A stretch of 32,150 nt of DNA from Bacteroidales bacterium (GTDB lineage: Bacteria; Bacteroidota; Bacteroidia; Bacteroidales; UBA932): the NCBI GenBank assembly GCA_017546125.1, contig JAFYXO010000033.1, forward strand, positions 1 to 32,150, written 5' to 3'. The translations under genes were made by a program, and so were the position numbers. Shown in pieces: positions 7,147 through 15,702 of this stretch; positions within the stretch are counted from its first letter, which is position 1, and the number at the start of each line of letters is the position of its first letter. The notes below the pieces were generated by a model. That model was not told where the DNA came from. It did not search any database and saw nothing but the letters and a program-made list of their open reading frames with translations.

Positions 7147-8459
7147 TATCTCTTTCCGATACAGTTGTATTTCAAACCGTGTTTGATGACCTCTTCAGGG
7201 TCAAATATATTTCTGCCATCCACTACGACATTACCCCTCATGGTGGCGGCTATTTTCTCCCAGTCAGGGAGTCTGAACTGTTTCCATTCTGTAACAAGTG
7301 CCATGGCGTCAGCCCCATCAAGGACATCGTACATATCCTTGGCATAAGCTATCCTGTCGCCATACACCTTTCTGACACTCTCCATAGCGATAGGGTCATA
7401 AACTTTCACTACAGCTCCGGCATCGAGAAGGAGATTTATAGTGACAATGGATGTAGCCTCCCTTATATCGTCGGTCTCGGGCTTGAAAGAGAGTCCCCAC
7501 AAAGCGACAACTTTCCCTTCAAGACTACCCAAATTCTCTGAAAGTTTATTGTATATCACCCTCTTCTGAAGATTATTGACACCCTCTACCGCCTCTATGA
7601 TACCCATTCTGTATCCGTATCTGCGTGCAGTGGACATAAGTGCATTCACATCTTTTGGGAAGCACGAACCGCCGTAACCACAACCTGGATAGAGGAATTT
7701 GCTACCTATTCTGGAATCTGAAGATATCCCTTTTCTCACCTGATTTACATCAGCACCTACCAGTTCACAGAGAGTGGCCATCTCGTTCATAAAACTGATA
7801 CGGGTAGCCAGCATCGCATTGGCTGCATATTTGGTCATCTCAGAAGAGAGGATATCCATAAAGATTACTCTGAAGTTGTTTATCAGGAATGGTCGGTAAA
7901 GCTGGGACATCAGCTCCTCTCCCCTTTTCGACTCTACACCGACCACCACTCTGTCGGGAGACATGAAGTCGCGTATCGCTGCACCCTCCTTCAAAAATTC
8001 GGGATTGGATGCCATCTCAAACTCCACAGATGCCCCCCTTGCAGCTATCTCTTCCGAAATTATCTCCTTCACCCTGTAAGTGGTACCCACAGGGACTGTA
8101 GATTTGGTAACTACCAGAATATAGTGGTCGATGCACTCCCCTATCTGATGAGCCACATCCTCCACATAACTCAGATCAGCCGACCCATCTTCACCTGCAG
8201 GTGTCCCTACAGCGATAAATGCCACATCGGCATCAGACAGTGCATCAGACAGACTATCAGTAAAATGGAGTCTCCCCATGTTCATATTCTGGAGAACCAT
8301 CTCCTTCAGGCCTGGCTCATAAATGGGCATCACGCCACCCTTGAGCGACTCTATCTTTTCACTGTTGACATCCACGCAAGTCACGTGCACACCCATCTCT
8401 GAAAAACATGCACCTGAAACAAGGCCTACATATCCGGTACCGATTACTGCTATTTTCAT
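7143..8459 (-). CDS. ugd: UDP-glucose 6-dehydrogenase
   Basis: Oxidises UDP-glucose to UDP-glucuronate with NAD+ in the cytoplasm, supplying precursors for capsule, exopolysaccharide or lipid A decoration. The Rossmann motif GTGYVG is at residues 7-12. The substrate-binding segment EFLKEGAA lies near 154-161, and the catalytic Cys266 lies in GCGYGGSCFPKD. The 438 aa match the family. UDP-N-acetyl-mannosaminuronate dehydrogenase is the main alternative, but the FPKD and FLKEGAA segments favour the UDP-glucose enzyme. The ATG begins only four bases after the TACCTTTG box, so the transcript may be leaderless. The gene is divergent from the racemase gene and convergent with the LysE-type gene. 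Confidence 0.93.
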   Translation of the reverse strand: MKIAVIGTGYVGLVSGACFSEMGVHVTCVDVNSEKIESLKGGVMPIYEPGLKEMVLQNMNMGRLHFTDSLSDALSDADVAFIAVGTPAGEDGSADLSYVEDVAHQIGECIDHYILVVTKSTVPVGTTYRVKEIISEEIAARGASVEFEMASNPEFLKEGAAIRDFMSPDRVVVGVESKRGEELMSQLYRPFLINNFRVIFMDILSSEMTKYAANAMLATRISFMNEMATLCELVGADVNQVRKGISSDSRIGSKFLYPGCGYGGSCFPKDVNALMSTARRYGYRMGIIEAVEGVNNLQKRVIYNKLSENLGSLEGKVVALWGLSFKPETDDIREATSIVTINLLLDAGAVVKVYDPIAMESVRKVYGDRIAYAKDMYDVLDGADAMALVTEWKQFRLPDWEKIAATMRGNVVVDGRNIFDPEEVIKHGLKYNCIGKRY

Positions 8460-8463
8460 ATAG

Positions 8464-8471
8464 CAAAGGTA
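8464..8471 (-). promoter_or_regulatory. -7 box of ugd, adjoining the start codon
   Basis: TACCTTTG on the minus strand, then CTAT, then ATG at 8459. This spacing puts the expected transcription start at or next to the start codon. The box is an exact inverted copy of the racemase box at 8484-8491, 12 bp away. Confidence 0.6.
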
Positions 8472-8483
8472 AGAAATCTTTTG

Positions 8484-8491
8484 TACCTTTG
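8484..8491 (+). promoter_or_regulatory. -7 box of the racemase-symporter operon
   Basis: TACCTTTG, 21 bp before the ATG at 8513. With the ugd box it forms CAAAGGTA-N12-TACCTTTG, a perfect 8 bp inverted repeat that could also bind a dimeric regulator. Confidence 0.55.
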
Positions 8492-8512
8492 ATTCTTTAA
8501 TTCTTAAACTAT

Positions 8513-9208
8513 ATGAGACCTGATAAAACTTTAGGCGTTTTGGGTGGAATGGGCCCAGCAGCTACAGCAGATTTCCAAAGGGTATTGGCAGAGAGGACAC
8601 CTGCCAAATGTGACCAAGATCACCCACGAATGATAGTATATTCCAATACAGCGACCCCAGACAGAACATCATTCCTTTTGGGCAAAGGACCCGATCCGTC
8701 AAGACACATCAAAGATGGTCTTAACTCCCTTATTGGCTGGGGTGCAGACATCCTGTGCGCCACTTGCAATACCGCACACTATTTTATCGACCAGTTCAGG
8801 GACGAGATCGAAAAACCTATCGTACACATCGTAGATGAGACCATCAGAACATGCGCAGAGAGATCTCCCAAGGGTGCATGGCTGACTGCCACTCTCGGCA
8901 CCATGAGGACAGGTCTTTACCAGAGACATGCTCAGGAGAGCGGTTACAACTTCCTGGTGGCTTCAGAAGAGCTCCAGCAGGAGATTCACGATGTTACTGA
9001 CATGGTGAAAGCAGGCAAGCACAAAGAGGCAGGTGAGAAATTCAGAGAGATTATCGAAAAGCTTTGGGCCATCGAGAAACTCCCTATCGTAGGTGCCTGC
9101 ACCGAAATTCCTATCGCATATGCAAATACCGGTCTGGAACCTGAAATGGGTATCTCCAGTCTTGAGGCACTTGCTGACGGATGTATCAGAGAATTGTACA
9201 ACAAATAG
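8513..9208 (+). CDS. Aspartate/glutamate racemase family protein
   Basis: A PLP-independent amino acid racemase of 231 aa. It opens with LGVLGGMGPAATADF (residues 7-21), typical of aspartate racemases. Both catalytic cysteines are present: Cys85 in CATCNTAH and Cys196 in GACTEIP. Such enzymes interconvert L- and D-aspartate (some act on glutamate or broader substrates) and can feed D-amino acids to the cell wall. The gene is followed after 8 bp by an acidic amino acid symporter, which supports aspartate or glutamate as the substrate. Its promoter box is at 8484-8491. Confidence 0.88.
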   Translation: MRPDKTLGVLGGMGPAATADFQRVLAERTPAKCDQDHPRMIVYSNTATPDRTSFLLGKGPDPSRHIKDGLNSLIGWGADILCATCNTAHYFIDQFRDEIEKPIVHIVDETIRTCAERSPKGAWLTATLGTMRTGLYQRHAQESGYNFLVASEELQQEIHDVTDMVKAGKHKEAGEKFREIIEKLWAIEKLPIVGACTEIPIAYANTGLEPEMGISSLEALADGCIRELYNK

Positions 9209-9216
9209 CAAGCAAT

Positions 9217-10458
9217 ATGAAAAAAATCAAAATAGCTCTTCCATTACAGATTCTGATCGCCCTCGTTCTGGGTGTTGTCTTCGGAATATTCGGTCACGAG
9301 TATGTGAAGTATATAAGCTGGGCTGGCGACATCTTCCTCCGCTTCCTCAAGATGATTGTGATCCCTATCGTATTCTCATCTATGGTTGTGGGTGTAGCCG
9401 GAATGGGAAACAGCGGCGGACTTGGCAGAATAGCCGGCAAAACTTTCAGTTTCTACATCATCACTACCCTTATTGCAGCTTTCGTAGGTATGCTGTTTGT
9501 AAACATCCTTGAGCCGGGGGTAGGATCCACATTGGTGTCTCAAGCAGAAAGTGCTGCAAACATAGCATCGGCCAACAAAGTATCCCTTGGCGAGAGACTT
9601 ATCACTATCGTCCCTGACAATATCTTCAAGACACTTACAGAGGGTGACCTTCTCGCTATCATTTTCTTCGCCATCCTTTTCGGTTTCTTCGTAACCAAGG
9701 TGGAAGAGAAGTCGAGAACAGTCATTATAGATTTCTTCCAGGCAGCTTTTGATGTCATTATGAAGATTACCCTGGCTGTAATCAAACTTGCCCCTATCGG
9801 TGTATTCGCCATCGTATCGAAGATGATCGCACAGCAGGCCGGAGACACAGAGAAACTGGTAGAGATAGCCCAAAGCCTTGGCATGTTCGTCCTTATCGTA
9901 TGGATAGGATGTATGATCCAGTTCTTCATCATACTACCATGTACAGTAAGATTCATCGGCAAGGAGAACCCATGGAAGCATATGAAGAAGATGTCTACCG
10001 CTATCCTCACCGCTTTCTCAACCTGTTCATCAGGTGCAGCGCTGCCTATCTCCATGAAGGATTCCCAGGAGAAATGCGGCATCTCCAATAAGATAGCCAG
10101 CTTCACACTTCCACTTGGTGCCACCATCAATATGAACGGTACGGCACTCTACGAATGTGTAGCGGTAATCTTCATCGCACAGGTATATGGCGTGGATCTT
10201 TCGGTAATGGAACAATTGATAATTGTAGCTACCGTACTGTTCTCAGCCATCGGTGCTGCCAGCATCCCTATGGCAGGCCTTGTAATGCTCTCTGTAGCAC
10301 TTTCTGTGGCCGGTCTGCCACTTGAAGGTATCGGACTTGTATTGGCAGTAGAGCAGCTTTGCGACATGCCACGTACCGCCACCAACTCATACGGAGATAT
10401 GTGTGCAGCGGTAGTTATTGCCAAATCTGAGGGTGAGAAGCTTACTATAAGCGAGTAG
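9217..10458 (+). CDS. Dicarboxylate/amino acid:cation symporter (DAACS family)
   Basis: A 413-residue inner-membrane transporter that takes up acidic amino acids or dicarboxylates with Na+ or H+. Family hallmarks are the Ser-rich hairpin TCSSGAALP (normally SSSATLP), NMNGTAL in the unwound helix 7, the second re-entrant hairpin IGAASIPMAG, and CDMPRTATNSYGD in helix 8. The Arg of DMPRT corresponds to the residue that binds the acidic side chain, so an acidic substrate is expected. Start: the frame is open from 9181, but that codon lies inside the racemase; the ATG at 9217 gives MKKIKIALPLQ directly before the first helix. Operon with the racemase (8 bp gap). Its end overlaps the convergent mnmD gene by 14 bp. 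Confidence 0.9.
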   Translation: MKKIKIALPLQILIALVLGVVFGIFGHEYVKYISWAGDIFLRFLKMIVIPIVFSSMVVGVAGMGNSGGLGRIAGKTFSFYIITTLIAAFVGMLFVNILEPGVGSTLVSQAESAANIASANKVSLGERLITIVPDNIFKTLTEGDLLAIIFFAILFGFFVTKVEEKSRTVIIDFFQAAFDVIMKITLAVIKLAPIGVFAIVSKMIAQQAGDTEKLVEIAQSLGMFVLIVWIGCMIQFFIILPCTVRFIGKENPWKHMKKMSTAILTAFSTCSSGAALPISMKDSQEKCGISNKIASFTLPLGATINMNGTALYECVAVIFIAQVYGVDLSVMEQLIIVATVLFSAIGAASIPMAGLVMLSVALSVAGLPLEGIGLVLAVEQLCDMPRTATNSYGDMCAAVVIAKSEGEKLTISE

Positions 10459-11101
10459 CCCGGAGAATCTCCCTTTTACCACCCGGAGGACCGGGAATAC
10501 GTTCGACTCGGAGGCCCAGGCTTTCGAGTCGTCGTCTTATTTCCCCCTTAGAACAATAGGTGGTAAGGACTGCCCCGCGGCTCATTGCGCCGACAAGGCG
10601 CTCAAAGGCCCCTTCCGTCCACATATCGGGCTGCTTTTCCGGAGCAAAGGCATCAAAATAGACCACATCTATCCCTTCGGGCAATGGGTCCCTGGTATAA
10701 TCACATTGGCGCTTTTCAAGGACAAAACCGGGGAATATCTCCACCGGCACATCCCAGGGGGCAGCATGGATCTTATGAAGGAGCCCCTCATCTACCAGCT
10801 CTTCGTACCCCAATTGGGACAAAATTTCCCCTTGGACAGGGTATTTTTCAAGTGAAATATAGTGGACAGGGTGATTTTCGTCTGCCACCATTGCGGTAAC
10901 TGCCGCATTAAGATCGGTGCCGAAGCCCACCTCCAATAGTCGTAGAGGTGAACCGTCGGCACGGTATAAAAAAGCTGAATCTCTGAAAATATGGTTCGAT
11001 TCTGTAAGTGCCCCTTTCACGGAGTGATAATGCTCATCCATCTCCTTCACAAAAAGGGTCGCAGAGCCATCAGCTGTATGTTCTATCTCGACAGTATGCA
11101 C
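10445..11101 (-). CDS. mnmD: tRNA 5-methylaminomethyl-2-thiouridine methyltransferase, monofunctional MnmD type
   Basis: Corresponds to the methyltransferase half of MnmC, which makes the final methylation of mnm5s2U at the wobble position of certain tRNAs using S-adenosylmethionine. Visible motifs: DEHYHSVKGALTESNHIF (22-39), the SAM-binding loop EVGFGTDLNA (57-66), YFDAFAPEKQPDMW (148-161), TTYCSKGEIRRRLESLG (180-196) and the C-terminal IPGPPGGKREILRA. The oxidoreductase half is absent, as in other Bacteroidota. In the SAM loop an Asp stands where homologues usually have a second Gly (GFGTGLN). The start is GTG, sharing one base with the TAG stop of the upstream EF-hand gene, which suggests translational coupling. 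Confidence 0.88.
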   Translation of the reverse strand: MHTVEIEHTADGSATLFVKEMDEHYHSVKGALTESNHIFRDSAFLYRADGSPLRLLEVGFGTDLNAAVTAMVADENHPVHYISLEKYPVQGEILSQLGYEELVDEGLLHKIHAAPWDVPVEIFPGFVLEKRQCDYTRDPLPEGIDVVYFDAFAPEKQPDMWTEGAFERLVGAMSRGAVLTTYCSKGEIRRRLESLGLRVERIPGPPGGKREILRATRL

Positions 11102-13338
11102 TATTTGACCTCCTCAACAGGGGCTGCTTCCTCCACAACCACCTCTTCCACTACCTCTACCTTAACTTCCTCTTTATTGAAGCAAGGAAGTGGTGACGGA
11201 AGTTTTGCCCAGGCGAAAAGGTTGCAAATCCAAAGAACTGCCAAAACCACTACAAGGGATGAGATGGAGATCAACCATTTCTTCCAGGCAGGGATACCTT
11301 TCTTTGCATAAGGGTCTTTAAGGTTCAATGTGGGGAATTTTGCAATATTGGTAAGGGTCTCACCAAATGGGATACTGATCTTGGATGATGCATTTATCGC
11401 CCATCCGTTTGCATTAAGAAGAGGTGCAATATTGCGACGACGGAGCTTCATCCAGGCCATAACCATTGCAGGGCCCGAAATCACCAACATACACCCTAAG
11501 AAAGTTAGGATCACTTGCCACCATGTCAAAGCTACAAGACCTTTCACCAGGCTGGCAAGAGCCGAACCGATCATTCCGACAGCCATACCTAAAGCAGCAA
11601 AGATACCGGCAAACTTACCAATATCGAATGGCGCTGCTGCAGCTGCCCCTTTAGGATCTGCAGGTGGAGTCGTAGGGGTGCTGTTTATCTTGGTAGTGAC
11701 ATCCTTCATTATTTTTGCATCCTTATCTGCCGCATTCTTGGCGATAAAGCCCTCTACAGTCTGAGCTATTCTGCGGTATGGTGACCAGAATGCCTGTGAC
11801 ATACTGATAGGGTTATCTATCACTTTTGTGATGACTGCATCATACTCCACACCTTTGTTGTCATAGTAGATGGCATTCTTACCCACTACGATATCACCTA
11901 TTTCACCCACGGTGATGGCTGCCATAATCTGAAGCTTGCCGGCCACACCTTTGGCAGTACAATCACAGTAGACAAGATACATACCGCTTGCTGCTGCAGA
12001 AGCTGAGTGTTTGCCGGCATCTGCCACCTTCATACAGAAGAGACACTCCCTCTGGTCTAGAATCAGTCTGCCCGACTGGAAAATGGCTAAGGTCTCCTTG
12101 CTCTTGTCATAAAAGTCGTGGAAGGTGATGAAGTTCTTCAACAATCTGTAGAAATCCTTGTAGATATGTAAAAACTTGTCCATAAGGGCAATATTGTCCA
12201 CATCATCCTTAAGTGCCGCATCCTTTGCCACCAAAGCCAAAAGGCTCTCTTTCTTGTTCCGGTCAAGATACTTCTGAATGGTCTCCATTCCCAATGATTC
12301 TACAGCCTCACCGGCTTTAGCACCCTTCCATGCCACATAAGCGGCACATTTGGCACCTACCTCACACCACTCAGCCTCAGTAAGTTTCTCCTTGCCAGAC
12401 TCAAATACTATCGCTTTGAGTTCCTCAAATTTTGGAGCCCATACAGGGTTAAGTGTATCATTCATATTGAGTACCTGATCCTTGTTCACCCTGGCCAAAG
12501 GATAGGTAGCTATATCATCAAGTTTGCCTGTGAGGTTCTCTCCGCTGATAGCATCAATACGTGAATTCTGCACATCCAGTGTAGCAACGCTCTCAGGTGA
12601 GAAAGCTGCAAGTTTTGAACGCATAAAGAAATCTTTCACCTTAGCGTCAAGAGCATTGTATAGCTCCATAACCTTGTCGGTCTTATCTCCATAAGGGGCC
12701 TCCACTTTGGCTCCCTGCCATGCAGCATAATCAGACAATGCTTTATAGAAGTTTTCGATAATCTCACCATTTACACCCACTACCCCGCTTCTGTCGTTTA
12801 CGCCACCCAACACAGCTATTGCTGAAGCTATCACAGCCTTCTCGTCTGCATTTTCAGAGGATGCATCTATGATGACGCCATCACCATTGAATGTGGTTTT
12901 GGCAAATATTGCGGTCACATCTGCTATATCCAAGATAGAGATATCATGTGCTTTCTTATCCAGACCTTCAAGTATCCTTTTGGCACATTTGTAGAGTTTC
13001 TGACCCAGCTCAGTCTCCTGGTTGAAATTCTCAATATTGAAGTAATCCCTTCCATCAAGGAGAAGATCAGGGTTCTTAACGGCACTTACTATCCATTTGG
13101 ATGTATTGATAACATCGTGGACACGGATCTTGCCATCACCATCCTCATCCATAAATGAGAGGCTTTTCTCATCAATTTCCAATCCATTTACCGGACACGA
13201 AAGTACTGTCCACATTTTTGGGTCAAGTTCCTCAAGATGAGCGATATCCTCACCACTTTTGACTTGTACCCTTGAGCATCCTCCGATGATCTCGAAGTCC
13301 CATTTATAATTCTTGCTTTCTCTTGAAATAAGCGCCAT
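11101..13338 (-). CDS. Uncharacterised EF-hand protein with C-terminal membrane segments
   Basis: A 745-residue protein of unknown function. A textbook EF-hand calcium loop, DEDGDGKIRVHD, sits at residues 64-75 with Asp at positions 1, 3, 5 and 12, Gly at 6 and Ile at 8. A degenerate second loop, FNGDGVIID, lies near 153-161. The long middle is helical and Lys/Asp-rich, with two Cys motifs (RECLFCMKV and YLVYCDC). Near residues 575-640 there are two or three membrane segments rich in Gly and Ala, then KLRRRNIAPLLNANGWAIN, then another helix (about 692-716) and a Glu/Val-rich tail. No N-terminal signal peptide, so most of the chain may be cytoplasmic. The start at 13338 has only a weak -7 match (TATCTTAG, 13370-13363). 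It precedes mnmD with a 1-base overlap. Confidence 0.75.
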   Translation of the reverse strand: MALISRESKNYKWDFEIIGGCSRVQVKSGEDIAHLEELDPKMWTVLSCPVNGLEIDEKSLSFMDEDGDGKIRVHDVINTSKWIVSAVKNPDLLLDGRDYFNIENFNQETELGQKLYKCAKRILEGLDKKAHDISILDIADVTAIFAKTTFNGDGVIIDASSENADEKAVIASAIAVLGGVNDRSGVVGVNGEIIENFYKALSDYAAWQGAKVEAPYGDKTDKVMELYNALDAKVKDFFMRSKLAAFSPESVATLDVQNSRIDAISGENLTGKLDDIATYPLARVNKDQVLNMNDTLNPVWAPKFEELKAIVFESGKEKLTEAEWCEVGAKCAAYVAWKGAKAGEAVESLGMETIQKYLDRNKKESLLALVAKDAALKDDVDNIALMDKFLHIYKDFYRLLKNFITFHDFYDKSKETLAIFQSGRLILDQRECLFCMKVADAGKHSASAAASGMYLVYCDCTAKGVAGKLQIMAAITVGEIGDIVVGKNAIYYDNKGVEYDAVITKVIDNPISMSQAFWSPYRRIAQTVEGFIAKNAADKDAKIMKDVTTKINSTPTTPPADPKGAAAAAPFDIGKFAGIFAALGMAVGMIGSALASLVKGLVALTWWQVILTFLGCMLVISGPAMVMAWMKLRRRNIAPLLNANGWAINASSKISIPFGETLTNIAKFPTLNLKDPYAKKGIPAWKKWLISISSLVVVLAVLWICNLFAWAKLPSPLPCFNKEEVKVEVVEEVVVEEAAPVEEVK

Positions 13339-13380
13339 AACTATTGATTTTGAATGAACACACTAAGATAACAACTTTTT

Positions 13381-15510
13381 TCAGAAATAAAAAGATGAAT
13401 ATTTCCTCACCCTTTCATCGTCGATGACACCCTTGAAGTCCATACCGAACCCGAAATCATAGAAATTCCCCTCTGCATCGCAGTGACAGGGGATATCGTG
13501 TGGTTTGTCCTCACAGTGGAGTTCGACAGCTGACATATCCCTCGGTAGCTGGAATGGGAGCAAACCGCTTGGCTCACACCTGCCCGATATGATATCCATC
13601 ACCGCCTGTGACTGGACATCAAATCCCACAAGCACAGCATCCGTATACGGTTCTATCTCTTTCATCACCATAGGATTTAACATATTTATTACCACTACCA
13701 CAGGCTTGTCTCCCATCTCAGATCTCACCTTATGGACCATCTCCATATCACATTTGTTGATAGTTCTGGCTGATTTGCCTCTGTAGCTTCTGTCCACACC
13801 CTCCTCAAATGGATCTCCCCCCGCTATACTGTGCTCACGGGCATCCACTGCCGTGTAATCTTCATACTGGAGGGAGATGGGGATATAACCATCATCATAC
13901 CCCATCAGATAACTGTGGGGTGATTCGATAAAGACTATCGCCACATCTGCCTGCCCGGCACTCTCCACTCGTATAAAATCCCTACCCACCACACTCTCCG
14001 GTACAGGATCATATATCTTCTGAGGGATTATCTGTCTCCAATAGTTCGGCCCCTCTGGGGAGAATCTCTCAGGGATATAGACTTTCGCCCCTTTGTCCAA
14101 TGGGAGAAGAGATCCCTTGTTTTTCAACATAACTATACTTTTGAGCTGCTGCTGATATCCTGCCTCCATAAATTCAGGGGAACCCACCACCCTCTCTGCT
14201 TCCGCAACATCGATATAAGGATTCTCGAAGAGTCCGACACGGAACATATTCAACAGAAGTCTGTAGGCTGACTCCTCAAACCTCCTCCTCATCCACTCCT
14301 CACCATGTTCCGCCACACCCATCTGATACGCCTGAAGAACAGGCTCTATCTCATTGTTTCCACCGAACTGATCTACACCGGCCATCAGCGCCTTATAGTG
14401 CCGCTCTGCCACACTCAGATTCTCCACACCCCAAGGTTTGCCCGAGTGGACACCGGGATGCACCTCATCGTGAGTCACCAGCCAGTCTGTACATATAACA
14501 CCTTCAAATCCTGCCTCCTGACGAAGTTGACGCAACAGCACATCGCTATTGTATCCATTGGCCACATCCTCAGGTGTTTGCCCGAAAGGTATGGTATAAT
14601 AAGGCATCACTGCAGAAGAGGCGCCTGTCCCCCTCCTGAGATCGAAAGCACCATTCACAAAAGGGATTTTATGCAGTTCATAACACCCACCTGGATATAC
14701 AGCATATTTACCGTTTCCATAATGGGCATCACGCCCCCCTTCTCCACAGCCACCTCCAGGCCAGTGTTTGGCCATCGTATTGACACTTTTTCTGTTCCAC
14801 CCATTGCCGTCAGGGGACTGAAACCCGTCTGCATATGCCCTGGTAAGATCCGCTACCAATTTGGGATCGCAACCGAAAGTGCTGCTATATCGGTACCAGC
14901 GTGGATCTGTCCCAAGGTCTGCCTGTGGAGACAATGCTGTCGCAATACCCAGATATCTGTACTCTGTAGCTGCCACCCTCGCAAATTCCTCCACTTGCTC
15001 GGGGCTGAATGTGGCAGCAAGTCCCAAAAGGTTTGACCACAATGAACGCTGGCCACTCGCACCCGCAGCAAACTCTGCATCTGGTGTTGCCAAATGCCTT
15101 GGATCGGAAGAATTGTTGGCAGGAATACCATGAGTACGGGACTCTACCAGTGCCTGCACCCTATTGTTCCACTCTGCTGCCACTTTCGGGGAGGATACCC
15201 TGGAGACAAGCACATGACGGACATTGTCATGCAGGAGAAATTCCCTCTGACCTTCGGTCAATTCACTGTCGTCCAGATGATTCTGCGGGCTATAGAGCAT
15301 AAGCCCCGCTATCTCCTCCACACTCAAACGGGAAGCGAGATCCCTTGCCCTCTCCTGGGGAGAGAGTCTCCAGTCCTCATAAGGCCTCAACACCCCATCA
15401 CCTATAAAATCCTTAAATGGAAGTCCATCCACATAGATAATCTTCACCCCAGAATCGGGTGAATATCCCAGCTCGACATTATCGTCAATATGTATAACTT
15501 TATGCTCCAT
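13381..15510 (-). CDS. Glycoside hydrolase family 3 protein
   Basis: A 709-residue GH3 enzyme that probably cleaves beta-glycosidic bonds; the substrate is not predictable. The N-terminal barrel carries AKHWPGGGCGEGGRDAH (substrate-binding Lys248-His249) and the nucleophile Asp342 in GVICTDW. The C-terminal alpha/beta sandwich (about 420-680) has MLKNKGSLLPL and KPVVVVINMLNP. GH3 proteins of Bacteroidota are usually exported; this one begins MEHKVIHIDDNVELGY and has no signal peptide or lipobox, and an extra N-terminal strand region (1-50). Either it is cytoplasmic and acts on imported oligosaccharides, or the true start has been lost; no upstream extension encodes a signal. A -7 box lies 16 bp upstream. 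Confidence 0.88.
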   Translation of the reverse strand: MEHKVIHIDDNVELGYSPDSGVKIIYVDGLPFKDFIGDGVLRPYEDWRLSPQERARDLASRLSVEEIAGLMLYSPQNHLDDSELTEGQREFLLHDNVRHVLVSRVSSPKVAAEWNNRVQALVESRTHGIPANNSSDPRHLATPDAEFAAGASGQRSLWSNLLGLAATFSPEQVEEFARVAATEYRYLGIATALSPQADLGTDPRWYRYSSTFGCDPKLVADLTRAYADGFQSPDGNGWNRKSVNTMAKHWPGGGCGEGGRDAHYGNGKYAVYPGGCYELHKIPFVNGAFDLRRGTGASSAVMPYYTIPFGQTPEDVANGYNSDVLLRQLRQEAGFEGVICTDWLVTHDEVHPGVHSGKPWGVENLSVAERHYKALMAGVDQFGGNNEIEPVLQAYQMGVAEHGEEWMRRRFEESAYRLLLNMFRVGLFENPYIDVAEAERVVGSPEFMEAGYQQQLKSIVMLKNKGSLLPLDKGAKVYIPERFSPEGPNYWRQIIPQKIYDPVPESVVGRDFIRVESAGQADVAIVFIESPHSYLMGYDDGYIPISLQYEDYTAVDAREHSIAGGDPFEEGVDRSYRGKSARTINKCDMEMVHKVRSEMGDKPVVVVINMLNPMVMKEIEPYTDAVLVGFDVQSQAVMDIISGRCEPSGLLPFQLPRDMSAVELHCEDKPHDIPCHCDAEGNFYDFGFGMDFKGVIDDERVRKYSSFYF

Positions 15511-15526
15511 AATCTGACATTCTTCT

Positions 15527-15534
15527 CAAAGATA
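15527..15534 (-). promoter_or_regulatory. -7 box of the GH3 gene
   Basis: TATCTTTG on the minus strand, 16 bp before the ATG at 15510. A TTTG lies 23 bp further upstream, inside the first copy of the 51 bp repeat, so the repeat may contribute to the promoter. Confidence 0.55.
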
Positions 15535-15540
15535 ACATTT

Positions 15541-15693
15541 CCGCGTACGATTTTGGGCAAAAATGGACGCGGGAGCTAATAATTTCTTGTGTCGCGTTCA
15601 AAAAACGGCAAAAATGAACGCGGGACACTAAAAAAACTGCTGCCGCGCACGAAAATCGCCAAAAATGAACGCGGGACACCTAATGTGGCACCA
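15541..15693. repeat. Three tandem copies of a 51 bp hairpin repeat
   Basis: CGCG words at 15542, 15593 and 15644 and ACGCGGG words at 15567, 15618 and 15669 are spaced exactly 51 bp apart. All three copies share GCAAAAATGRACGCGGGA (GCCAAAAATG in the third). Each can fold with its CGCG arms; in copy 2 the arms are CGCGTTCA and TGAACGCG around a 14-base A-rich loop. After copy 3 a smaller hairpin CACC-AAAAAC-GGTG follows (15689-15702), directly behind the stop codon of the ATP-grasp-like gene. The array fills the whole gap between that gene and the GH3 promoter. The A-rich variable halves differ between copies. It may act as a terminator cluster or belong to a dispersed family. Confidence 0.75.
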
Positions 15694-15702
15694 AAAACGG
15701 TG

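Noticed and set aside
14305-15036. 243-codon frame antisense to the GH3 gene
   Set aside because: The GH3 frame has catalytic motifs and family length; the antisense frame has no recognisable domain and arises from codon bias.
15541-15702. CRISPR array
   Set aside because: There are only three copies, no distinct unique spacers of constant length between invariant repeats, and no cas genes nearby.
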